NCBI GenBank assembly: GCA_022647725.1
Contig: JALCLG010000001.1
Location: 1,854,784-1,918,783 of the forward strand
Length of the DNA: 64,000 nt
Source: Bacilli bacterium
GTDB taxonomy: Bacteria > Bacillota_I > Bacilli_A > RFN20 > CAG-288
Direction: 5' to 3'
Shown here piece after piece: positions 44,418 through 51,693 of the stretch. Under the pieces are notes generated by a model. That model was given only the letters and a program-made list of their open reading frames with translations, searched no databases and had not been told where the DNA came from. How positions within the stretch are numbered: position 1 is the stretch's first letter; each line of letters opens with the position of its first letter. The position numbers were made by a program, and so were the translations under genes.

Positions 44418-44448
44418 AAAAAAGAGGCTTGGGAGAGCCTCTTTTTTT
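44418..44448. terminator. Terminator between the 43938 gene and the SPFH gene
   Basis: AAAGAGGCT/AGCCTCTTT with a short loop, A-run before and T-run after, so usable from both converging sides. Confidence 0.85.
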
Positions 44449-44462
44449 GATGTCAGTCAGAT

Positions 44463-45500
44463 TTACTTCTTGGCAGGAGTCGTTGCGGACATGACCGGCG
44501 CCGGAGTGGCTTCCGGAGCGGGGACAGCATTGGGAGTAACGGCAGCTTTAGTAACAGCCTTATCATCTAGCAGAACAGCTTTGGTAACGGTCAGATAGGA
44601 GCTGAGATCCTGAAGATTCGAGGGAACCACGATCTTGGTGGCCGTGCCATTGGCTAACTTTTCCAAGGCTTCAAGAGCACGGATAGCCATCGCCTGTTCG
44701 TTAGGCTTGGCTTCATTGAGGAGCTTGATGCCCTGAGCTTCGGCGGTACGAACCATGATTTCACCATCCGCCTGAGCCTTCTTGATGTTGAGGATGGACT
44801 GGGCTTCGCCTTCGGCCTTGGCAATCGCGGATTGCTTCTCGGCCTCGGCATTGAGGATGGCGGCTTCCTTGCGGCCTTCGGCAATCGTGATGGCCGAGGT
44901 CTTCTCGCCTTCGGCAATCAGGATCTTCTCACGCTTCTCACGTTCGGCACGCATCTGCTTCTCCATGGCTTCCTGAATGTCCCGCGGAGGAAGAATGTTC
45001 TTGACTTCGACACGCGTCACCTTGATGCCCCAGGGGTCCGTGGCTTCATCCACGATGGTACGCATCTTGTTGTTGATGTAGTCACGGCTGGTCAGGGTAT
45101 CATCCAAATCGATATCACCAATAAGGTTACGCATCGTGGTTGCGGTCAGGGCCTGAATGCCGGCAATCGGATCCTCGACGCCATAGGCATAGAGTTTCGG
45201 ATCCATGACACGGAAGAAGACGATGGAATCAATCTGCATCGTGACGTTATCCTTGGTGATGACGGGCTGCGGCGGGAAATCGTAGATCTGTTCCTTGAGG
45301 GAGACCTTCTTGACCACATGGTCAACGAAAGGTGCCAGGAAGTGGATTCCCGTGCTCCAGGTCTTGTAGTATTTTCCCAGCCGTTCGACAATGACATTCT
45401 CGGTCTGACGGACAATCCGGACGCAAGTGGCACAAAGAATCAAGAGAACAAATAAGAAGACAACGGCAATCACAATTCCGACGATAGCACCCGTGGGCAT
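44463..45500 (-). CDS. SPFH/band 7 (stomatin/QmcA-like) membrane protein
   Basis: Membrane-anchored scaffold protein of the stomatin/prohibitin superfamily, 345 residues. An N-terminal transmembrane helix (about 5-28) precedes the band 7 domain (VIVERLGKYYKTWSTGIHFLAPF, ITKDNVTMQIDSIVFFRVMDP, WGIKVTRVEVKNILPP). A long Ala/Glu/Lys coiled coil (AEREKREKILIAEGEKTSA onward) and an Ala/Pro-rich tail follow. It starts one base after the NfeD stop: the standard NfeD-stomatin operon. Confidence 0.92.
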   Translation of the reverse strand: MPTGAIVGIVIAVVFLFVLLILCATCVRIVRQTENVIVERLGKYYKTWSTGIHFLAPFVDHVVKKVSLKEQIYDFPPQPVITKDNVTMQIDSIVFFRVMDPKLYAYGVEDPIAGIQALTATTMRNLIGDIDLDDTLTSRDYINNKMRTIVDEATDPWGIKVTRVEVKNILPPRDIQEAMEKQMRAEREKREKILIAEGEKTSAITIAEGRKEAAILNAEAEKQSAIAKAEGEAQSILNIKKAQADGEIMVRTAEAQGIKLLNEAKPNEQAMAIRALEALEKLANGTATKIVVPSNLQDLSSYLTVTKAVLLDDKAVTKAAVTPNAVPAPEATPAPVMSATTPAKK

Positions 45501-45501
45501 G

Positions 45502-45960
45502 TTATTTTTCCTCCTTGGGTAACGGCTTCACATATAAGGTATTCCCGGCAATCGACTCCACCTCGACCAGCGTCCCGGCAGCAAGACTCAGCCCCGCCTC
45601 GGAACACTTGGCAGAATAGAGGATATCGGCAATCTTGATTTCGCCAGCTTCCTCCGGGGTGATTCCTTTGCAGAGGGGGTAGTGCTTCCCAACAAAGCCA
45701 TCGCTGTTGAAGCCAACGCTTTTCGGAGAGAATTTTCTCTTCATCAAGGGACGGAAGAGGAAGAGCGACACAAGCGAAACAGCGAAGAAAACGATCGCCT
45801 GGGCCCAGATGGGAAAGTCCGGAATGAAGCTTAACCCCAGACAGACCAGCGCCCCGAGCATAAACCAAAGGGAGACAAACTGGACGGTGAAAATCTCAGC
45901 CAGGAAAAAACCGAAGAAGAGAACAAGCCAGATAATCGCCATGATCTGATTCGGCGTCAT
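45502..45960 (-). CDS. NfeD-like membrane protein
   Basis: Partner of the SPFH protein; the NfeD OB-fold domain is thought to help assemble the stomatin-like complex. 152 residues with three or so N-terminal transmembrane helices (MAIIWLVLFFGFFLAEIF, WFMLGALVCLGLSFI, IVFFAVSLVSLFLF) and a C-terminal OB-fold (GKHYPLCKGITPEEAGEIKI, LAAGTLVEVESIAGNTLYVKP). AAAGGAGGAG precedes the ATG. Short NfeD1b-type, without a protease domain. Confidence 0.9.
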   Translation of the reverse strand: MTPNQIMAIIWLVLFFGFFLAEIFTVQFVSLWFMLGALVCLGLSFIPDFPIWAQAIVFFAVSLVSLFLFRPLMKRKFSPKSVGFNSDGFVGKHYPLCKGITPEEAGEIKIADILYSAKCSEAGLSLAAGTLVEVESIAGNTLYVKPLPKEEK

Positions 45961-46127
45961 CCTTTACTCCTCCTTTCTCCTATCTTTATTGTATAACGAA
46001 TCGTCTTTATTCAAGACAGTTTTCTTCGTTTTTAGGAGCATTTCGATTGCAACCAAGCAGCGCTTTTGCTTTACTGAAGGGGAAAGAACCGGAATTGTGT
46101 GATATCCGGCCGAGGAGGGAGAGAACG

Positions 46128-46382
46128 ATGACCATTCAGAAAGAGGAAGGAAGGGCAGTGATTTACCGGGAAGACGGATTCATGCTGGCCGAATGCGATT
46201 ATACCGAAGACCAGGACATCGTGACCATCACCCATACGTTCGTCGATGATTCTTTGCGGGGGCAGGGTCTGGCCGCCAAGCTCGTGGAGACGGTGCTCGA
46301 AGTCGCCAAGGACAAGAAGAAAGCGGTCAAAGCAACCTGCTCTTATGCCCGAAGCTATCTGGCCAAGCATCCCCAGGCTTAA
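46128..46382 (+). CDS. GNAT-like N-acetyltransferase (YjdJ/Gtn10 type)
   Basis: 84 residues. The short GNAT fold has AECDYTEDQDIVTITHTFVDDSLRGQGLAAKLVETVLEVAK, with the acetyl-CoA loop RGQGLA, and KAVKATCSYARSYLAKHP near the end. Substrate unknown. GAGGAGGG precedes ATG 46128; the frame stays open further upstream without similarity. Converges with and overlaps the next gene by four bases. Confidence 0.88.
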   Translation: MTIQKEEGRAVIYREDGFMLAECDYTEDQDIVTITHTFVDDSLRGQGLAAKLVETVLEVAKDKKKAVKATCSYARSYLAKHPQA

Positions 46383-47374
46383 CCGTTGATCCGATAGACG
46401 ATGACCCCGGAGGCCGAGCGGACGCTGAGGTAGCCGTCAAAGGCACTGAGTGAAGAAACCAGGCTGTGAAGATGAACGGTCTGTACCAACGAAAAATCGG
46501 TCAAGGACAGCACATAAAGGTTTCCGTTCTTCTCCGGCCGCACCTGCGACAGGAAGAAGAGGAGGCCTTTTTCTTTATCCAATGTGAAATCAAGATAGCT
46601 TTCCCGATAGCCTAACCCGGCTAAGGCAGGCGGGTTTTTGGCTAGGACGAGAAGATTACGTTCCTGCTGAGAAAGAAGATCCGCCTCGGAGGTTTCGCTG
46701 ACCGGCCGTTTCTGCGGAAGCAGGAAATCCGCTTTGCGGATCAGTTTGCCGTTGCGGGAGACGATGGTGACGCCGAATAAGGAATCCGTAATGATTTCGC
46801 CATGGTCAAAGAAATAAAGCTTCCGGAAGGGAGGCAGGGCAACCCGCCGGATGATTTTCTTGTCGGAGAAGAAAGCAATGCTGCCACGTCTGTCTAACAG
46901 GGAAAGGGTAGCCGTGTCACGGGAGTAACGCAGAGAATCATAAAACATTTTCTTGCCTTTAAAGAAAGTTTCTTTATGGAAACCCGGCAAAGAAATTACC
47001 GTCAAACGACTTTCAACTTCCTCGCCCATCAAGGTGTCACTTAAAAGATAGAGTTTCTGACCATCGGCGGAGAAGCAGCCATCTTTGAACGAGGTGTCCT
47101 TATCCTCAAAAGAGAAGGTCTTGTCGCCGAACGGATCCAGCCGGTAAAGGACGGCTTTATCCGAAAACAAGGGTGTCAGCAACAGGGCATACTTTCCATC
47201 AAGCGAAACCACGATCTTGGTAGCCGTATGCGTTTCTTCCGTCTCGGCCATCAGGGAAAAATCCAAATCGGAGACGATCTGAAGCCGTCCTTCTTTCTTG
47301 ACCAAGAAAAAATTCCCCACATGGGTCACCGCCTCGGCTTGGGTAAACTTCTTCGCCAAGGAAAGCCGGTTCAT
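46379..47374 (-). CDS. Unknown protein, beta-propeller-like
   Basis: 331 residues without a recognised family. Repeating short beta-strand segments suggest a propeller of WD40/YVTN type: KIVVSLDGKYALLLTPL, DGCFSADGQKLYLLSDT, KMFYDSLRYSRDTATLSLLDR and GNLYVLSLTDFSLVQTVHL, each about 45-50 residues apart. No signal peptide. It starts two bases after the malQ stop, so the two are probably one transcript. Confidence 0.6.
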   Translation of the reverse strand: MNRLSLAKKFTQAEAVTHVGNFFLVKKEGRLQIVSDLDFSLMAETEETHTATKIVVSLDGKYALLLTPLFSDKAVLYRLDPFGDKTFSFEDKDTSFKDGCFSADGQKLYLLSDTLMGEEVESRLTVISLPGFHKETFFKGKKMFYDSLRYSRDTATLSLLDRRGSIAFFSDKKIIRRVALPPFRKLYFFDHGEIITDSLFGVTIVSRNGKLIRKADFLLPQKRPVSETSEADLLSQQERNLLVLAKNPPALAGLGYRESYLDFTLDKEKGLLFFLSQVRPEKNGNLYVLSLTDFSLVQTVHLHSLVSSLSAFDGYLSVRSASGVIVYRING

Positions 47375-47376
47375 CC

Positions 47377-48876
47377 TTAACCCCGCTTGTAGGTCTCAAC
47401 GAGTCCTTTTATCTTCGACGACAGTTCGGGCGTGAAATCCTTCTGGCTGGCCCGATAAAGCCAGTTATTGCCTAAGGTTGAGGGCTTATTGATGCGGGCT
47501 GAATCATCTTCTAAAAGCAGGTCCTGCAACGGCAGAACGGCCGCAAAGGCTTTGTCGGCATAGCAAAGGGTAACGGTGGTCCAAGCCAGTTCCTTAAGGG
47601 ACTTATCGGCATAGGGGACCTGGAGCAAATCGCATTCTTTCTTAACATCGGCTTCATACACCTTCAAGGCCTCGGGGCTCAGGCTCTTCAGATAACCCAA
47701 AATGGGTTCGTTGTCGTGGGTTCCGGTATAGGCGACATAATTGGCCGGGGTATTCGAGGGCTTATGGTCATTCTTAGGGTTGCCGTCAAAGGCAAACTCC
47801 AGAATCTTCATGCCCGGATAACCTGTGGCCTTCAGCAGATCCAGCACCGGCTGATCGATGAAGCCCAGGTCTTCGGCGATGATGGGGAGATTCTTCTTAT
47901 CTTTGAAAAGGGCGACGCCGGGACCTTTGCGCCAGAGACCGACCCTGGCTGTCTTCAGTCCGAAAGGAATCACATAATAGCCGGCCAGGCCGCGGAAATG
48001 ATCAATGCGAAGGATATCGAAGATTTTCAGATTATAGCGGATGCGGTTATTGAACCAGACAAAGGAACTCTTCTGCATGAAGTCCCAGTCATAGATAGGG
48101 TTTCCCCAGAGCTGACCGTCAGCCGAGAAGGAATCCGGAGGACAGCCAGCCACCAGCGTCGGGTTCTGTTCCTTATCGAAAAGGAACATTTCCGGGTATT
48201 TGTAGGCTTCGACGCTGTCTCGGGCCAAGTAGAGAGGCATATCGCCGACCAGCGAAATCCCTTTCTTGTTGGCATAGGTCTTCATCGCCAGATACTGCCG
48301 AAGGAACTCATACTGCGTCCAAATATAGAAAAGATAGGTATCCCTGTCTTCCTGAATGGTCTTTTTCTCGATGACAAAGCTGTAATGGCGAAGCTCCTCG
48401 GGCCAGTCATACCACGGACGATAGCCGTTCTTTTCCTTGAGTGTCATGAAGAAGGCAAAATCACGGTAGGTCCCTTCTTTTTCAAAGCGAACAAAATCGG
48501 GGTCTTCGCGGTCGAATCGGCTGAAAGCTTTTTTTAAGAGCGGAATCCGATGGTAGAACAGCTTCCCATAGTCAATCTTGAGCGGGTCCGAGCCAAAATC
48601 CTCTTTCAGGATTTCCTTTTCGGTAAGCAGTCCTTCATGAGCCAAGGTATCCAGGTCAATGAAATAATAGTTCAGGGCGATGGCCGAGGGGGACTGATAC
48701 GGACTGTCTCCATAGCTGGTCACTGCCAAAGGGAGCATTTGCCAAAGCGAAACATGGCTCTGGGCTAAAAAATCAATAAAATCAAAGCTGGCTTGTCCCA
48801 GCGTTCCGATACCATAGGGCGAGGGTAAGGATGAAAGCGGCAGGAGTATCCCGTTGACACGTTGATCACTAAGCAT
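47377..48876 (-). CDS. malQ: 4-alpha-glucanotransferase
   Basis: Family GH77 amylomaltase that moves glucan units between maltodextrins during glycogen or maltose use. 499 residues, standard for the bacterial short form. RVNGILLPLSSLPSPYGIGTLG at the start, LVGDMPLYLARDSVE, the catalytic Asp in LRIDHFRGLAGYYVIP, Glu in IIAEDLGF, and YTGTHDNEPILGYL. Own promoter at 48913-48940; GGGAGG before the ATG. Confidence 0.95.
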   Translation of the reverse strand: MLSDQRVNGILLPLSSLPSPYGIGTLGQASFDFIDFLAQSHVSLWQMLPLAVTSYGDSPYQSPSAIALNYYFIDLDTLAHEGLLTEKEILKEDFGSDPLKIDYGKLFYHRIPLLKKAFSRFDREDPDFVRFEKEGTYRDFAFFMTLKEKNGYRPWYDWPEELRHYSFVIEKKTIQEDRDTYLFYIWTQYEFLRQYLAMKTYANKKGISLVGDMPLYLARDSVEAYKYPEMFLFDKEQNPTLVAGCPPDSFSADGQLWGNPIYDWDFMQKSSFVWFNNRIRYNLKIFDILRIDHFRGLAGYYVIPFGLKTARVGLWRKGPGVALFKDKKNLPIIAEDLGFIDQPVLDLLKATGYPGMKILEFAFDGNPKNDHKPSNTPANYVAYTGTHDNEPILGYLKSLSPEALKVYEADVKKECDLLQVPYADKSLKELAWTTVTLCYADKAFAAVLPLQDLLLEDDSARINKPSTLGNNWLYRASQKDFTPELSSKIKGLVETYKRG

Positions 48877-48912
48877 TGGCAGTTGTCCTCCCTATAAGGA
48901 TAGAATACTACT

Positions 48913-48940
48913 ATTTTAATGATTTTGTGGGATTATTCAA
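48913..48940 (-). promoter_or_regulatory. Promoter of malQ
   Basis: Minus strand TTGAAT (48935-48940), 16-bp spacer, TAAAAT (48913-48918). Confidence 0.6.
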
Positions 48941-48977
48941 TGCTGAGCAGGATTTTTCAATAACAAAAAACGTCTGT

Positions 48978-49640
48978 TTAAATACGGCGGAATGTGGCCT
49001 TGCTGATGAGGCCATCCTCATCGCCATCTCCGATCAGATAGAAACTATCGCTGCCTTCCCCGTTATAGGCTTCGACTTCCAAGGCAACAGGAAGACAGGA
49101 GGTATCCGCAGTTAAAGAGATATCCAGGAAGAACTGGAATTCCGTTCCTTCCTCATCCTTAAAGGAAGGTACGGTGCATTTCAGGGCTAAGGAACGGTAA
49201 TCGAAGACATAGGTAAAGGCGAGCAGCGGCAAGGAATCGGCGACATCCTTGGTATCCAGGGTTCCATGGCCATCGGCAGTTAACGTCAAGACGGCGTGAG
49301 GATCCTGGGGGTTCCGGTAAGTGCCGGCATAGGAAGATAAAGCCATAGGAGGAAGCAAATGCAGAGTCAATGGGTAATCTCTTAGCCCTTGGCTGAGGCT
49401 TTGAAAATGAAGAACAACGTCTCTTGGCTGATTGTCTTCCGTCAGATCAACCACCAACACGCCTTGGCAGAGTTTGGCATTGACAGGACCGGAGGCAACC
49501 ATCGTGAATAAAGAGAGGTCTCCTTCGGGAACCGTCTTCAAGGAAAGACGGTGGGAATAACCCAAAAGCAGGGAAATCTCATCCCGGGAGATCATCTCGC
49601 CATAGCAAGGCTCATCCACATAAAGCGTATGAAGGGTCAT
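48978..49640 (-). CDS. Unknown beta-rich protein
   Basis: 220 residues, not recognised. No signal peptide or transmembrane helix. The sequence looks beta-strand-rich and acidic, with SSYAGTYRNPQDPHAVLTLTADGHGTL and a Ca-binding-like acidic stretch GDGDEDGLI near the C-terminus. It starts two bases after the mgtC-like gene stop, so it is co-transcribed with it. Confidence 0.6.
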   Translation of the reverse strand: MTLHTLYVDEPCYGEMISRDEISLLLGYSHRLSLKTVPEGDLSLFTMVASGPVNAKLCQGVLVVDLTEDNQPRDVVLHFQSLSQGLRDYPLTLHLLPPMALSSYAGTYRNPQDPHAVLTLTADGHGTLDTKDVADSLPLLAFTYVFDYRSLALKCTVPSFKDEEGTEFQFFLDISLTADTSCLPVALEVEAYNGEGSDSFYLIGDGDEDGLISKATFRRI

Positions 49641-49642
49641 GA

Positions 49643-50407
49643 TTAATTCTTCTTCGGGGAACGCTGGACGGAAATCTGATAAACTTCAGGGTTGTTGAGG
49701 AAGGAATCGCAGAGGTCATTGACGGCAGAAAGGTCACTGTGAATGGCGAAGAAGACTTTCACCTCGACGGCTTCCCTTCCCTTCTCATCCTTGAAACTCT
49801 CGGTGGAGACGTTTTTGATGACAAGCTGACCATCAACCGCCCGCCGCCGAAGTTCCTGAATGACAGGAAAGTCCTTGCTGACAACGAGAGAAATGGACGG
49901 AGCAGCTTTATCCATCAGTTTTTCAACCGAAATCAGACCGATCAGGAACATCATGGTCACTCCGCCGGCCATCATTGCCTCGAGAACAAAACCGCAGCCA
50001 CAGGCCATGCCGATGGCGGCACAGATCCATAGGGTTGCCGCCGTGGTCAGTCCCCGGATGGAAATTCCGTTCTTCAGAATAGTTCCGCCGCAGAGGAAGC
50101 CAATGCCGGCGACGATACCGGCAGCGATACGGGAAGTATCATAATTCAGGCTGCCTTTGGCCGAACCCGTGGACAGATCTATGGTTCCGGTTGCCAGGCC
50201 GATGCCCCAGATGGAAATCGTCATCAACAACGAGCAGCCAACGGAAAGGAGGACGTGAGTCCGCAGACCCGCGGATTGTCCTCGGGTTTCCCGCTCAAAG
50301 CCGATAAACGAGGAAATCAATCCTGAAAGCAGCGTCGTCAGCAACACATAAAGCGCCATGCCATAACCATTGAATTGATAGGCTAGGCGGATGATTGCTT
50401 GATCCAT
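49643..50407 (-). CDS. MgtC/SapB family membrane protein
   Basis: Membrane protein of the MgtC family, linked to magnesium and acid adaptation. 254 residues: four to five transmembrane helices with LISSFIGFERETRGQSAGLRTHVLLSVG, RIAAGIVAGIGFLCGGTILKNG and GLTTAATLWICAAIGMACG, then a C-terminal ACT-like cytoplasmic domain (VEVKVFFAIHSDLSAVNDL). An extended -10 TGCTATAAT on the minus strand (TATAAT at 50431-50436) lies just upstream. Confidence 0.92.
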   Translation of the reverse strand: MDQAIIRLAYQFNGYGMALYVLLTTLLSGLISSFIGFERETRGQSAGLRTHVLLSVGCSLLMTISIWGIGLATGTIDLSTGSAKGSLNYDTSRIAAGIVAGIGFLCGGTILKNGISIRGLTTAATLWICAAIGMACGCGFVLEAMMAGGVTMMFLIGLISVEKLMDKAAPSISLVVSKDFPVIQELRRRAVDGQLVIKNVSTESFKDEKGREAVEVKVFFAIHSDLSAVNDLCDSFLNNPEVYQISVQRSPKKN

Positions 50408-50481
50408 TATCAGTACCTCAGTTGCTATGAATTATAGCATACCCGCACAAAAAGGAAGCCCTTTCCAATGATAAATAGGGA

Positions 50482-51486
50482 TTAATTTGAAGACGAGGCA
50501 GCATAGGAAGCCGCACCATAGGTGTAATAGGAAATGATGCCGATGACAGAGATCACCAACGGAATCAGGGTCAACGCAAGGAAAATCAGGTTCCAGTCGA
50601 CCTCAATTCCCTTATTGGCCTGCGTATCCAGTTTGCGGTTTGCAAAGAGGAAATAGATTATCAGAGCAAGTGAAAAAACGGCCGAGAAATAGCCGACGAA
50701 ACTGATTTTAAGGTACGGGATCGTAGAGCAGATGGAAAGGCCGAGGTTGAAGATGAGGTAAAGCGACAAGATCTTCTTGCGGTCAACCAGAACGGGTTTG
50801 TCGTTCTCTGGCAGTTCACCCGAATACAATTCCCGGACCCGCGGAGAAGACAAGGTCATGAAGATCGGATTGGCTAATACCACCAGGACGATGATGGATA
50901 AGGCAATGCTGGGCAGAACATAGCCGGTATTGTAAGACAAGGAATAGAGGATGCCGGCCGGGGTGAAATCCGGTGTCGACATCGTCATGAAGCCAGTATA
51001 GTTAGCATCCGTGGCTGCCTGCGTCCAGACCAGGCATCCCGACAGGAAATGGCAGAAGAACCGGAGTGCCCCGAAGAGGACAATGCCGGCAATCAGCGCC
51101 CAAAGCTTCTTTTCAAAGAAAGGCTTACGGAAACAGGCGGCAAAGGCAGCCATCCCGAAAGCGAAGATATAATCCAGGAAGATGGACTCCCAGTTCCAGA
51201 CAAAGCCGCCGTCGAGCAACATATCCAAGGCCCCGAAGGCCATCCCGATGAAGCCGCCCCAGACCGGTCCGCAATAAAACGCCACCAAGACCAGCGGAAC
51301 CATGGCAATGGAGATGGACCCGCCATTCTGGAAGGTCATTCCCGGAATCCGTTTGACGATCAAAGCAAAGACGAAGGCTAAGGCCAGCATCATTGCCGCA
51401 ATGGTAAGACTGGTCAGGCTTCTCGAGGCCCGGTGCCGGCTATGAACCTGGACTTTGTTGATCTTGCTGGTACTTGAGTTTTCCAT
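50482..51486 (-). CDS. thiT: ThiT-like thiamine transporter S component with a C-terminal extension
   Basis: Membrane substrate-binding component for thiamine uptake, normally working with the ECF ATPases and EcfT. The first 210 residues have the ThiT pattern: a six-helix core with TFQNGGSISIAMVPLVLVAFYCG, FGALDMLLDGGF, WESIFLDYIFAFGMAAFAA. ThiT is usually about 180-200 residues; here residues 215-334 add about three more transmembrane helices that I do not recognise. No ECF module genes are nearby. The TPP riboswitch upstream supports thiamine or a precursor as the substrate. Confidence 0.85.
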   Translation of the reverse strand: MENSSTSKINKVQVHSRHRASRSLTSLTIAAMMLALAFVFALIVKRIPGMTFQNGGSISIAMVPLVLVAFYCGPVWGGFIGMAFGALDMLLDGGFVWNWESIFLDYIFAFGMAAFAACFRKPFFEKKLWALIAGIVLFGALRFFCHFLSGCLVWTQAATDANYTGFMTMSTPDFTPAGILYSLSYNTGYVLPSIALSIIVLVVLANPIFMTLSSPRVRELYSGELPENDKPVLVDRKKILSLYLIFNLGLSICSTIPYLKISFVGYFSAVFSLALIIYFLFANRKLDTQANKGIEVDWNLIFLALTLIPLVISVIGIISYYTYGAASYAASSSN

Positions 51487-51505
51487 ATTCTGCCTTTCTG
51501 GCTAT

Positions 51506-51538
51506 AAAAATAGCCTTAACCCTATTGGGCCAAGGCTA
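51506..51538 (-). terminator. Intrinsic terminator of the TPP riboswitch
   Basis: On the minus strand TAGCCTT/AAGGCTA followed by a T-run, between the aptamer and the transporter start. It is the likely OFF state when TPP is bound. Confidence 0.8.
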
Positions 51539-51560
51539 AGAAGTTTCCCGCAAAGCGGAA

Positions 51561-51650
51561 CAGTTACTCCCTACGCTGGTGTTGACCAACAGGTTCGAAG
51601 CGTCAGGTTATTAGCCCTCTCAACTGCCGAAGCAGTCCCGCTGTAATGAC
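51561..51650 (-). promoter_or_regulatory. TPP riboswitch (THI element)
   Basis: The minus strand shows the conserved TTGAGAGGG, then TAACCTGACG, GAACCTG and ACACCAGCGTAGGGA in order, closed by a P1 stem GTCATTAC/GTAACTG. The order and spacing are those of the thiamine pyrophosphate aptamer. It controls the ThiT-like gene through the terminator at 51506-51538. Confidence 0.93.
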
Positions 51651-51656
51651 GAGAAG

Positions 51657-51685
51657 ACTCTAACACACTAAGCCGAGGATTGCAA
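51657..51685 (-). promoter_or_regulatory. Promoter of the riboswitch-thiT unit
   Basis: Minus strand TTGCAA (51680-51685), 17-bp spacer, TAGAGT (51657-51662), placed directly before the aptamer. Confidence 0.6.
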
Positions 51686-51693
51686 CGTGAAAT

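Noticed and set aside
44832..45455. 207-codon frame antisense to the SPFH gene
   Set aside because: It mirrors the conserved SPFH coding sequence and has no family features.
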